A stretch of DNA of 9,244 nt from NCBI GenBank assembly GCA_035252155.1, contig DATFDL010000202.1, forward strand, positions 1 through 9,244. Reading direction: 5' to 3'. The stretch is from JAICLL01 sp035252155. Its GTDB lineage: Bacteria; Planctomycetota; Planctomycetia; Pirellulales; JAICIG01. Below the pieces are notes generated by a model, which saw only the letters and a list, made by a program, of their open reading frames with translations, was not told the DNA's origin and ran no database searches. The position numbers and the translations under genes were made by a program. Positions 1 through 6,665 of this stretch are shown here, in pieces; position 1 is the stretch's first letter, and each line of letters starts with the position of its first letter.

Positions 1-366
1 ATTCCCACCGGCATTTATACCACGCCCGAAATCAGCTCGCTGGGCAAGACCGAGCGCGAGCTGACGGCGGCCGGTGTTCCTTACGAAGTCGGCCATGCGA
101 TGTTCAAGAGTTTGGCGCGGGCGCAGATCACCGGGCAAACGGTGGGCATGCTCAAGCTGCTCTTCCATCGCGAGACGTTGCAGATCTTGGGCATCCACTG
201 CTTCGGGGCGAACGCCTCGGAGATCATTCACATTGGTCAGGCGATCATGTCGCAGCCCGGCGAACAGAACTCGTTGCGCTACTTCATCAACTCGACCTTC
301 AACTATCCCACGATGGCCGAGGCCTACCGCGTCGCCGCGCTGAACGGGTATAACCGATTGTTCTGA
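1..366 (+). CDS. sthA: Soluble pyridine nucleotide transhydrogenase, C-terminal part
   Basis: This is the last 121 residues of a Si-specific NAD(P)+ transhydrogenase, a soluble FAD enzyme that moves hydride between NADPH and NAD+ in the cytoplasm. Frame 1 is open from the first base to a TGA at 364-366. The visible part is the C-terminal dimerisation domain of the pyridine nucleotide-disulfide oxidoreductase fold. Diagnostic stretches are IPTGIYTTPEISSLGKTE at the start, LFHRETLQILGIHCFG, EIIHIGQAIM, and the ending FNYPTMAEAYRVAALNGYN-RLF, which is nearly identical to my recollection of E. coli SthA. Lipoamide dehydrogenases share the fold, but the FNYPTMAEAYRVAALNG ending and the HCFG segment favour SthA. 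The FAD- and NAD-binding domains lie upstream of the window. Nothing looks broken in the visible part. Confidence 0.93.
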   Translation: MPTGIYTTPEISSLGKTERELTAAGVPYEVGHAMFKSLARAQITGQTVGMLKLLFHRETLQILGIHCFGANASEIIHIGQAIMSQPGEQNSLRYFINSTFNYPTMAEAYRVAALNGYNRLF

Positions 367-374
367 TATACAGT

Positions 375-401
375 CCGTAGGGTTGAATGAGGCCGTAGGG
401 T
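375..401. repeat. 9-nt direct repeat in intergenic region
   Basis: CCGTAGGGT occurs at 375-383 and again at 393-401, 18 bases apart start to start, just after the sthA stop. The second copy continues as GGGCCTGGG. The string resembles the head of short dispersed intergenic repeats that I associate with planctomycete genomes, but I cannot confirm that here. It may be a decayed repeat. No open frame in this stretch looks like a gene. Confidence 0.35.
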
Positions 402-443
402 GGGCCTGGGCTGCGCAAAATGAGGGATCATCGCCGCCGGGGT

Positions 444-470
444 TTGACTCTATTTTTGTTCCGCTAAGAT
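444..470 (+). promoter_or_regulatory. Weak sigma70-like promoter candidate for the rhomboid gene
   Basis: TTGACT at 444-449 and TAAGAT at 465-470 resemble -35 and -10 hexamers. They lie in a locally T-rich patch about 120 bases upstream of the rhomboid start. The spacer is only 15 bases, shorter than the usual 17, so this is a weak call based on resemblance alone. Confidence 0.22.
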
Positions 471-500
471 GCCGCCGGCTTGCGCGGCTGGAGTTCCACG

Positions 501-549
501 TTGGCGGTCTAAATTGGCATTGTTCTTCCGTCCTCGCGGCGACCGCCGA
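501..549 (+). other. Possible 5' leader stem-loop before the rhomboid gene
   Basis: TTGGCGGTC at 501-509 can pair with GACCGCCGA at 541-549, giving nine pairs including one G-U, around a 31-base loop. It ends about 40 bases before the rhomboid start codon, so it could be a leader structure. In GC-rich sequence such a pairing can arise by chance, and no known riboswitch motif is visible. Confidence 0.2.
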
Positions 550-590
550 AACTAGAATGGGCGAACGTGAACGGGAATAATTGATGGCCG

Positions 591-1757
591 ATGCTGATTC
601 CCTGGAACACCGACGCGCCGCTCTATCATCCGCCGTGGGCCACGGGCGGATTGATCATCATCAACACGGCGGTGTTCGCGGCTATATTCTTCGGCATGGA
701 TGACCCGGCGGCCATTGCTCCTTGGCTTCTCTCCTATGGCGACGGCTTGCATCCCCTCCAATGGTTCACGGCCAACTTCATCCACGGCGGATTGATGCAC
801 CTGATCGGCAATATGATTTTTCTGTGGGCTTTCGGTCTGGTGATCGAAGGCAAGCTCGGCTGGCTGCGGTTCACGGCGGTTTACCTGGGCCTGGGCGTCA
901 TCCAGTCGGCCTTCGAGCAGGTTTGCACCCTCGGCTTCGTCGACGGCGGATCGTTCGGCGCCTCGGCGATCATTTATGGCCTGCTGGCGATGGCGATGGT
1001 CTGGGCCCCGCGCAACGAAATGAGTTGCCTGCTGCTGGTCGGCTTCCGCGTGTTCACGTTCGAGATTTCGATTCTCGTGCTGGCGGTGCTTTATATCTCA
1101 ATCGAGATCCTGACAACGATTGTCGACGGCTTTGGCTGGAGCTCGGCGGTGCTGCATCTGTCGGGCGCGGCGATGGGATTTGTACTCGGCACGTGGTTGA
1201 TCAAATCGGGTCGGGTCGATTGCGAAGGATGGGACTTGTATGCCGTGCTGGCGGGCCACGAAGGCCGCAAGGTAAAGAAGAAAAAAAAGCGCAAGCCAAA
1301 GTCCGCCGCCGACGCTCAGCGCGAGGCGCAACAACTCGAAGCCCGCCGCGCGGCCGCCCTCGAAGAAGTGCGCCGCTTAATCGCCACCGAGCAAGTGCGC
1401 GGCGCCCATGCACTGGCCAAAAAGATGTCGCAAACGCTCGACGGCTGGCAACTGCCCGAGGAAGACTCGCTGAAGTTGATTGCGGCCCTCAACAAGGAGC
1501 GCGCCTGGAACGAATCGGTCGAATGGATGGTCGGCTATTTGCGCCGTTTCCCCGAGAAGTCGGCCCGAGTGCGCTTAAAGCTCGGGCAGATTCTGATTCG
1601 CGAGCAGGGGCGTCCGGCGCAAGGTCTGCGCGTGCTGAGCAAGCTGGGCGAGGTCGACTTGCCCGCCTCACTCGTTCCGCTGCGGCGGCAGTTGATGGCC
1701 GAGGCGACGAAACGCCAGGAGCAGGGCGCCGTCGAGTTGGCGGCGGAAGATTGGTGA
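591..1757 (+). CDS. Rhomboid-family intramembrane serine protease with C-terminal helical domain
   Basis: The predicted 388-residue membrane protein cleaves transmembrane substrates within the bilayer. The rhomboid core occupies roughly residues 15-205 and has about six hydrophobic segments. The conserved HGGLMHLIGNM motif gives H65, H70 and N74, with H70 and N74 matching the oxyanion-side residues of GlpG. The catalytic serine is S125 in FGASA, where the usual GASG has Ala in the fourth place. The catalytic histidine is H189 in HLSGAAMGFVLG. The dyad is therefore complete and the enzyme is predicted active. After the last membrane helix comes a linker with K-rich cluster KKKKKKRK (about 229-235) and then about 140 helical, Ala/Glu/Leu-rich residues, possibly TPR-like and cytoplasmic. 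ATG 591 is chosen because an in-frame TGA lies at 582-584; no strong Shine-Dalgarno is seen. The TGA stop overlaps a possible GTG start (1754) of the SNF2 gene. The substrate is unknown. Confidence 0.88.
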   Translation: MLIPWNTDAPLYHPPWATGGLIIINTAVFAAIFFGMDDPAAIAPWLLSYGDGLHPLQWFTANFIHGGLMHLIGNMIFLWAFGLVIEGKLGWLRFTAVYLGLGVIQSAFEQVCTLGFVDGGSFGASAIIYGLLAMAMVWAPRNEMSCLLLVGFRVFTFEISILVLAVLYISIEILTTIVDGFGWSSAVLHLSGAAMGFVLGTWLIKSGRVDCEGWDLYAVLAGHEGRKVKKKKKRKPKSAADAQREAQQLEARRAAALEEVRRLIATEQVRGAHALAKKMSQTLDGWQLPEEDSLKLIAALNKERAWNESVEWMVGYLRRFPEKSARVRLKLGQILIREQGRPAQGLRVLSKLGEVDLPASLVPLRRQLMAEATKRQEQGAVELAAEDW

Positions 1758-1798
1758 CGCCTCTTGCCATCGCCACACGCGCCGGTATGTTCATCGCT

Positions 1799-4636
1799 AT
1801 GACGCTCCGAATTGCCGTTACACCCGCCGGCAGACTCATCGCCGAACGCGGCGGTGAGGCCGATCAAAAGCTCGATGCGGCCACGGCCGAGGCCATCGAA
1901 CGCGCATTCGACGATTCGTCGGCCGAAGGGCTGCTTTACCTCGCCTCGCGAGCGTTAGGCGAACAGCTTCCCGCCTCGCTAGTCTACTGGCGCGATTTCG
2001 CGGCCAGGCTGTTTCACGCGGTGTGCGGTTTGAGCGCCGAGTCGCTGGCCAACGCGGTGACCGCCGCCACGGACTCGCTTCCGCCCCCGGACGACGAGCA
2101 GCTTGAGGCTTTGGTGGGGGCCGCGCCACCCATGCGCGGGTTGGAGTATCTCACCGCCGACGTGCTGCGGGCGTTGTGGGACGGGCTGGCCAAAACGGTG
2201 TTGGCCCGAGCCGCCGAGTTCGAGGATGGGCCGCAGGCGTTTTTGCGGTCCGTCAATCCGCTCTGGCATTTGCTGGGGAGAGTCACCTTCCATCTGGCCG
2301 AAAACAAGCGCGATCCGGCCCGACCGTTTGCCTTTCTGGCCACGTATACGCACCGCATCACCGCCGGAGCGAAGCTAAAGCACTTGCCCCTGGCCGAGGC
2401 GCTGAAGCAATACGCAGGCGAGAAAAATCAGGCCCGGCTCGCCGCGCTGTTGGAGCCGGTGCGGCAGGCGGCGCAGGCAAGTCCGCTGGTGCGCGAGCTG
2501 CTCGACAGCCGCGCGCTCTTTCAGCCCCAAGCGTGGTCGATCGCTCAGGCCCATCGCTTTCTCAGCGACGTGCCGCGGTTGGAAGAGAGCGGACTCGTGG
2601 TGCGCGTGCCCGACTGGTGGAATGCGCGTCAACCGCCTCGGCCTGAGGTGCGCGTGCGCATCGGGCAGGGCGAAGCCGACCGGCTCGACATGGATAGCTT
2701 GCTCGATTTCTCCGTCGAGCTGGCCCTCGACGGCGAGCCGCTGACCGATGATGAGCGCGAGCAACTGCTGGCCGCCAGCGAAGGCCTGATCCTGTTGCGC
2801 GGCAAATGGGTCGAAGTCGACCAAAAGCGGCTGCGCGAGGCGCTCGACCACTGGCACGAGTTGGAAACACAATACGCCGACGGCATCGATTTTTTGCGCG
2901 GCATGCGGCTGCTGGCCGGAGCAACGTTCGACGACGACGCGGACGGCCCGCGGGCGGCGGCCGATTGGAGCCGCGTGACGGCCGGCGACTGGCTGCGCGA
3001 GATGCTGGCCACGCTGCGCGATCCCAATCGCGTCACACAATGCCAGCCGGGCCGCGAACTGCGGACGACCTTGCGGCCGTACCAGGTCGAAGGCGTCCGC
3101 TGGTTGTGGTTCATGACCAAGCTTGGCCTGGGTACTTGCCTGGCCGACGACATGGGCCTGGGCAAGACGGTGCAAATCATCGACCTGCTCTTGCAACGTC
3201 GTAGGACGGAATTCATTCCGTTGAAGGATGAACGCCGCGCGGAGGATGGCCATCCTAGGCCGTCCAAAAGCCGGGGTGACGGCCTAGGAAGGCCATCCTC
3301 CAATGCCACTGCCCCGGCCGCCCTGCCGCCGACATCGAGCTCGCCGAACCTGCTGGTCGTGCCCGCCTCGTTGGTTGGTAACTGGAAGCAAGAGCTGGAG
3401 CGCTTCGCGCCGACGTTGCGGGCGTTTTATGCCCACCGCTCCGAGACCGATGCCGAGACACTCTCGCGCGTCGCCAAGAATCCAGCCGCCGAACTGGCCG
3501 GCTTTGACCTGGTCGTCACGACGTACAGCCTCGTCTCGCGGTCCGATTGGCTGCGCGAGCCGCGGTGGCAGCTCGTCGTGCTCGACGAAGCCCAGGCCAT
3601 CAAGAACGCCTCGTCGGGCCAAACGCGCGCGGTCAAGCAGTTGCAGGCCGCGGGGCGGATTGTGTTGACAGGCACGCCCGTCGAAAATCACTTGGGAGAT
3701 CTCTGGTCGATCTTCGACTTTTGCTGCCCAGGCCTGCTCGGCACGGCCGCGCAGTTCAAGCAGTTCGTCAAGCGGCTCAACAAACAGCAAGACAGCCAGG
3801 CCTTCGCCGGTCTGCGGCGGCTCGTTCGGCCTTACATCTTGCGGCGGATGAAGACCGATCCGGCGATTGTTCCCGACCTGCCCGAAAAAACCGAAATGCG
3901 GGCCGAATGCCGACTGTCGCGGAAACAGGCGGTCCTGTACGAGCGGGCCGTCGGCGAGTTGGCGAAGCGATTGAAAGGGGCCGACGGCATGGCCCGCCGG
4001 GGACTGGTGCTATCGACGTTGATGCAGCTCAAGCAGATCTGCAATCATCCTTCGCAATACCTAAGCGAGACGGAGTTTGCGCCCGGCGACAGTGGCAAAT
4101 ACGAACGGCTGGCTCAGATTTGCGAGCCGATCGGCGCCCGGCAAGAGCGCGTGCTGGTGTTCACGCAGTTTCAAACGATCACGGGGCCGCTGGCCGACTA
4201 TCTGGCCGAGCTTTTTGGCCGGCCCGGACTGGTGCTGCACGGGGGCGTGCCCGTCGGCAAACGCAAGGAGCTGGTGCGGATCTTTCAGCAGGACGATGGG
4301 CCGCCCTTTTTCGTCATCTCGGTCAAGGCCGGCGGCACGGGATTGAACCTGACCGCGGCCTCGCACGTAATTCATTTCGACCGCTGGTGGAACCCGGCGG
4401 TCGAGAATCAAGCGACGGATCGTGCGTTTCGAATCGGGCAAAAAAAGAATGTGCTCGTCCACAAGTTTGTCTGCCGCGGCACGGTGGAGGAGCGCATCGA
4501 CGCCATGTTGAGAGACAAGCAGCAGCTTGCCGACCGGGTGCTCGCCGAAGGCGGCGAGACCGCCCTCACCGAGATGGGCGACGATGAGCTGCTGAAGTTC
4601 GTCTCGCTCGATTTGGAGCGGGCCACCGCGGAGTAA
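1799..4636 (+). CDS. SNF2-family DEAD/DEAH-box helicase (HepA/bacterial SNF2 type)
   Basis: The 945-residue protein is a SNF2-type ATPase expected to translocate on double-stranded nucleic acid and remodel bound proteins. Residues about 215-350 resemble the bacterial SNF2-associated domain (DUF3670/PF12419), including the segment around LLRGKWVEVD. The ATPase core follows. Motif I is DDMGLGKT (450-457, K456). Motif II is DEAQ (596-599). Motif III is LTGTPVENHLGDLWSIFDF. The second lobe shows VFTQFQ, SVKAGGTGLNLT and HFDRWWNPAVENQ, and motif VI QATDRAFRIGQ (871-881). All catalytic residues are present. An insert of about 45 residues (roughly 470-514), charged then Pro/Ser/Ala-rich, separates motif I from LLVVPASLVGNWK (motif Ia). 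It contains a DNA palindrome described separately. ATG 1799 gives the MTLRIAVTP start; ATG 1787 and GTG 1754 are in-frame alternatives, the last overlapping the rhomboid stop. No clear Shine-Dalgarno was found. Confidence 0.92.
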   Translation: MTLRIAVTPAGRLIAERGGEADQKLDAATAEAIERAFDDSSAEGLLYLASRALGEQLPASLVYWRDFAARLFHAVCGLSAESLANAVTAATDSLPPPDDEQLEALVGAAPPMRGLEYLTADVLRALWDGLAKTVLARAAEFEDGPQAFLRSVNPLWHLLGRVTFHLAENKRDPARPFAFLATYTHRITAGAKLKHLPLAEALKQYAGEKNQARLAALLEPVRQAAQASPLVRELLDSRALFQPQAWSIAQAHRFLSDVPRLEESGLVVRVPDWWNARQPPRPEVRVRIGQGEADRLDMDSLLDFSVELALDGEPLTDDEREQLLAASEGLILLRGKWVEVDQKRLREALDHWHELETQYADGIDFLRGMRLLAGATFDDDADGPRAAADWSRVTAGDWLREMLATLRDPNRVTQCQPGRELRTTLRPYQVEGVRWLWFMTKLGLGTCLADDMGLGKTVQIIDLLLQRRRTEFIPLKDERRAEDGHPRPSKSRGDGLGRPSSNATAPAALPPTSSSPNLLVVPASLVGNWKQELERFAPTLRAFYAHRSETDAETLSRVAKNPAAELAGFDLVVTTYSLVSRSDWLREPRWQLVVLDEAQAIKNASSGQTRAVKQLQAAGRIVLTGTPVENHLGDLWSIFDFCCPGLLGTAAQFKQFVKRLNKQQDSQAFAGLRRLVRPYILRRMKTDPAIVPDLPEKTEMRAECRLSRKQAVLYERAVGELAKRLKGADGMARRGLVLSTLMQLKQICNHPSQYLSETEFAPGDSGKYERLAQICEPIGARQERVLVFTQFQTITGPLADYLAELFGRPGLVLHGGVPVGKRKELVRIFQQDDGPPFFVISVKAGGTGLNLTAASHVIHFDRWWNPAVENQATDRAFRIGQKKNVLVHKFVCRGTVEERIDAMLRDKQQLADRVLAEGGETALTEMGDDELLKFVSLDLERATAE
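3206..3221. repeat. Short inverted repeat at the edge of the SNF2 insert
   Basis: ACGGAAT (3206-3212) and ATTCCGT (3215-3221) are perfect inverted copies separated by two bases. They lie at the 5' edge of the extra segment between SNF2 motifs I and Ia, about 20 bases before the larger palindrome. They may belong to the same inserted element. Confidence 0.45.
3241..3301. repeat. REP-like imperfect palindrome inside the SNF2 gene
   Basis: The 24-base arm at 3241-3264 and the arm at 3278-3301 are reverse complements with a single mismatch (the T/A position in GGATGGCC versus GGAAGGCC), around a 13-base loop at 3265-3277. The left arm itself contains a 14-base perfect palindrome, AGGATGGCCATCCT (3243-3256), and each arm holds CCTAGG. 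It reads through in frame (about residues 482-501) with no stop. It looks like a REP/MITE-type repeat that landed in a tolerant surface loop of the ATPase. No transposase is linked in this window. Confidence 0.75.
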
Positions 4637-4765
4637 ACGGCGCGAGTCCCCGCCCTAGTGCTAGCATCGGCGCCTGGCTTGGCAGCCTGGACTTGGCGAT
4701 CGCGGTGCGAAGAATTAAGTTGAAAGTCGCGTCAACTGCAAGTCACCCTGTTTCGTGCGTCGACG

Positions 4766-4772
4766 AAAGGAG
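4766..4772 (+). promoter_or_regulatory. Strong ribosome binding site for the SWIM protein
   Basis: AAAGGAG at 4766-4772 lies seven bases before ATG 4780. It is the clearest Shine-Dalgarno in the window. It fixes the start of the SWIM gene at 4780 rather than at an in-frame TTG at 4693, which has no such site. Confidence 0.75.
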
Positions 4773-4779
4773 TCTGAAG

Positions 4780-5775
4780 ATGTATTGGCAGTGGAAACCT
4801 TACGTGCCGGTGGCGCAACGTCGCGCGCAGGCGGCTCGGGCGGCGCAGCGATTGGCCAAACAGCGAGGCCGCGCGCTGAACCCGATTTCGATCGAGGGGC
4901 GGAAAATCACCCGCACTTTCTGGGGTGAGGCCTGGTGCGACAGTCTCGAGAACCACAGCGATTTCGAGAATCGCTTGCCACGCGGCCGTACCTATGTGCG
5001 CAACGGCTCGGTGATCGACCTGCACATCCAAGGCGGTCGCGTCGAGGCGTTGGTCAGCGGCTCCGAAATCTACAAGGTGCGCGTCGACATCAGCCGCCTG
5101 AAACCGGCGCACTGGAAGGATTTAAAAGGTGAATGTTCCGAGTCGATCGATTCGCTCATCGACTTGCTCTCCGGGCGGTTTTCCGAGGGAGTCATGCGGC
5201 GGCTTACTCATCCTGAGCGCGGTCTGTTTCCGCAGCCCAAGGAAATCAAAATGTCGTGTAGTTGCCCGGACTGGGCGGTGCTCTGCAAGCACGTGGCCGC
5301 GGTGTTGTATGGCGTGGGAGCGCGGCTTGACCAAGAGCCGCAGCTTCTGTTCGTGTTGCGCGGCGTCGATCATGCCGAGCTTGTGAACCAGGCAGTCTCC
5401 GACGGCAATCTCGATACCGCCTTGCGCGGGACCGACGAGGCGCTCGCCGGCGAGGATCTCGGCGCGATGTTCGGAATCGAGCTGGATTCAGCGAGAGCGA
5501 CCGAGACGCCGACCAAAACCAAGCACACTCGGCGAAGCAAGCCGAGCGGGGACGCGTCATTGCCGGCGGCGAAATCGCGCTCCAAGAAAAAGCTGCCGGA
5601 AGTGGCGGTCGTGGTGAAGGAAAAAGCCGGCGCCACAAAACCGGCCGCGAAGCGGGGAAGAGGCGTTCGCGCGAAAAGCCAGCCTGCCGCGGCGCGCAAA
5701 ACCGCGGCCGGCGCCGAACTGCAGCCCGCCGCGAAAAAAAGGGAGTCGCGGCACGTTCAAGCGGTCCAGGGCTAG
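4780..5775 (+). CDS. SWIM zinc-finger protein with basic histone-H1-like tail
   Basis: The 331-residue protein carries a SWIM zinc finger, a small Zn-binding module predicted to contact DNA or protein. The ligands C160, C162, C169 and H171 fit CxC-x6-CxH in CSCPDWAVLCKH. The N-terminal part, with TFWGEAWCDSLE (about 46-57) and LPRGRTYVRNGSV (about 66-78), matches SWIM-family proteins encoded beside bacterial SNF2 helicases. Residues after about 240 form a low-complexity tail rich in Lys, Arg, Ala and Pro, like histone H1 or planctomycete/actinobacterial AK-rich tails, and probably bind DNA non-specifically. The gene lies 143 bases after the SNF2 stop on the same strand, so the two probably work together. 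It has its own strong ribosome binding site. The DNA- or repair-linked role is inferred from the partner and the finger; no catalytic domain is visible. Confidence 0.87.
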   Translation: MYWQWKPYVPVAQRRAQAARAAQRLAKQRGRALNPISIEGRKITRTFWGEAWCDSLENHSDFENRLPRGRTYVRNGSVIDLHIQGGRVEALVSGSEIYKVRVDISRLKPAHWKDLKGECSESIDSLIDLLSGRFSEGVMRRLTHPERGLFPQPKEIKMSCSCPDWAVLCKHVAAVLYGVGARLDQEPQLLFVLRGVDHAELVNQAVSDGNLDTALRGTDEALAGEDLGAMFGIELDSARATETPTKTKHTRRSKPSGDASLPAAKSRSKKKLPEVAVVVKEKAGATKPAAKRGRGVRAKSQPAAARKTAAGAELQPAAKKRESRHVQAVQG

Positions 5776-5817
5776 ACTCAGGCTAGTTTCATCGCGATGC
5801 ACCGCTGATAGAATTAG

Positions 5818-5842
5818 ATGGTAACAGCCTCCGCTTTACCAT
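5818..5842 (+). other. Hairpin directly upstream of the DUF4058 ribosome binding site
   Basis: ATGGTAA (5818-5824) pairs perfectly with TTACCAT (5836-5842) around an 11-base loop. It ends one base before GAGG (5844-5847), the likely Shine-Dalgarno of the DUF4058 gene. A -10-like TAGAAT lies just before it at 5809-5814, with no convincing -35. The position suits a structure in the mRNA leader or an operator. No T-tract follows, so it is not a typical terminator for the SWIM gene. Confidence 0.35.
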
Positions 5843-5855
5843 TGAGGTTCATCCA

Positions 5856-6641
5856 ATGCCCAGCCCCTTTCCCGGAATGGACCCTTATTTGGAACAGTCG
5901 GCCTGTTGGAGGGACTTCCATCTAACGTTCATCAACTACTTGCGGAACGCGATCAACGATCGACTTCCGCCAAAATATGATGCTCGCATTGAAGAGCGCA
6001 TCGTCATTCTCGATTCGTTCGATCGGCCCTCGCAGTGGTTCGAATCCGAAGTCGCCGTCGCCCAACAGAGCAGTGCTGGCACAGCGATCCAAGCTCCGCC
6101 GTCGGTTCCCGGATTACTTGAGCCAACCACGGTTCCGTTGATCATTCCCGAGCGCGAGCGCCAGCGCTATATCGAGATTTACGACTACCCCGAGCAACTG
6201 CTCGTGACGGTGATCGAAGTCCTGTCGCCCACCAACAAGTTGTCGCGAGGACGGGATGATTATCTCACGAAACGAGATGCCATTTTGAATCAGGACGTTC
6301 ATCTCATCGAGCTCGATCTGTTGGTCGGAGGGCAGCGGTTGCCCGCGGCCGAACCATTGCCGGCCGACGACTATTATGCGTTCGTCGCGCGTGCCGAGCG
6401 GCGGCCGCTTTGTGACGTGTATCACTGGAACGTGCGCCAACCTTTGCCGGCAATCCCGATTCCGCTCAAGCCACCCGATCCCGATGTCATCATCGAGCTG
6501 CAGCCCGTATTCACCGAGGTCTTCGCGCGCGGCCGCTACGAGCGACGCTTGCGCTACGCGAAGCCGCCCCGCAGCCGCCTGTCGCGCGCCGATCGTCAAT
6601 GGGCGGCCGAACTGGCCGCGGCGTTCAGCGCAAAGCGTTGA
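5856..6641 (+). CDS. DUF4058 family protein
   Basis: The 261-residue protein belongs to DUF4058, a family frequent in cyanobacteria and planctomycetes, often in many paralogues, with no established function. The N-terminus MPSPFPGMDPYLE (1-13) followed by W18-RDFH is the family signature. Other family-like segments are EVLSPTNK (121-128), GRDDYLTKRDAIL (132-144), HLIELDLL (149-156), RQPLPAIPIPL (194-204) and a C-terminal YERRLRYAKPP. Length is about normal and the frame is intact. The EVLSPTNK-x(n)-K-x(n)-HLIELD order recalls the core of Uma2/PD-(D/E)XK-like proteins, which suggests but does not prove a nuclease-like fold. The start ATG has GAGG eight bases upstream. The gene stands apart from the SWIM gene by 80 bases and converges on the permease gene, so it may be a single-gene unit. 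No signal peptide or membrane segment is seen. Confidence 0.9.
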   Translation: MPSPFPGMDPYLEQSACWRDFHLTFINYLRNAINDRLPPKYDARIEERIVILDSFDRPSQWFESEVAVAQQSSAGTAIQAPPSVPGLLEPTTVPLIIPERERQRYIEIYDYPEQLLVTVIEVLSPTNKLSRGRDDYLTKRDAILNQDVHLIELDLLVGGQRLPAAEPLPADDYYAFVARAERRPLCDVYHWNVRQPLPAIPIPLKPPDPDVIIELQPVFTEVFARGRYERRLRYAKPPRSRLSRADRQWAAELAAAFSAKR

Positions 6642-6665
6642 GACTGAATGCAGGCGGTGTTCGAG

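Noticed and set aside
383..580. 65-codon plus-strand frame between sthA and the rhomboid gene
   Set aside because: No homology sense, no ribosome binding site, and it lies over repeat and promoter-like sequence.
722..1798. Open frame 2 upstream of the SNF2 start, spanning nearly the whole rhomboid gene
   Set aside because: Its translation is Arg/Gly/Ala-rich with no domain character, and the overlapping frame holds a clear rhomboid. The SNF2 protein is started at 1799. The frame is kept only as context for the slippery-site finding.
2375..3253. 292-codon antisense open frame within the SNF2 gene
   Set aside because: It mirrors the GC-biased codons of the SNF2 gene and shows no recognisable domain.
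4693..4779. Upstream TTG start that would extend the SWIM protein by 29 residues
   Set aside because: A strong AAAGGAG lies seven bases before ATG 4780, and MYWQWKPY suits the family start; the added residues look random.
5772..5790. CTAG...CTAG then TTTC as a terminator for the SWIM gene
   Set aside because: The stem is four pairs at most and the T-tract is three bases; too weak to call.
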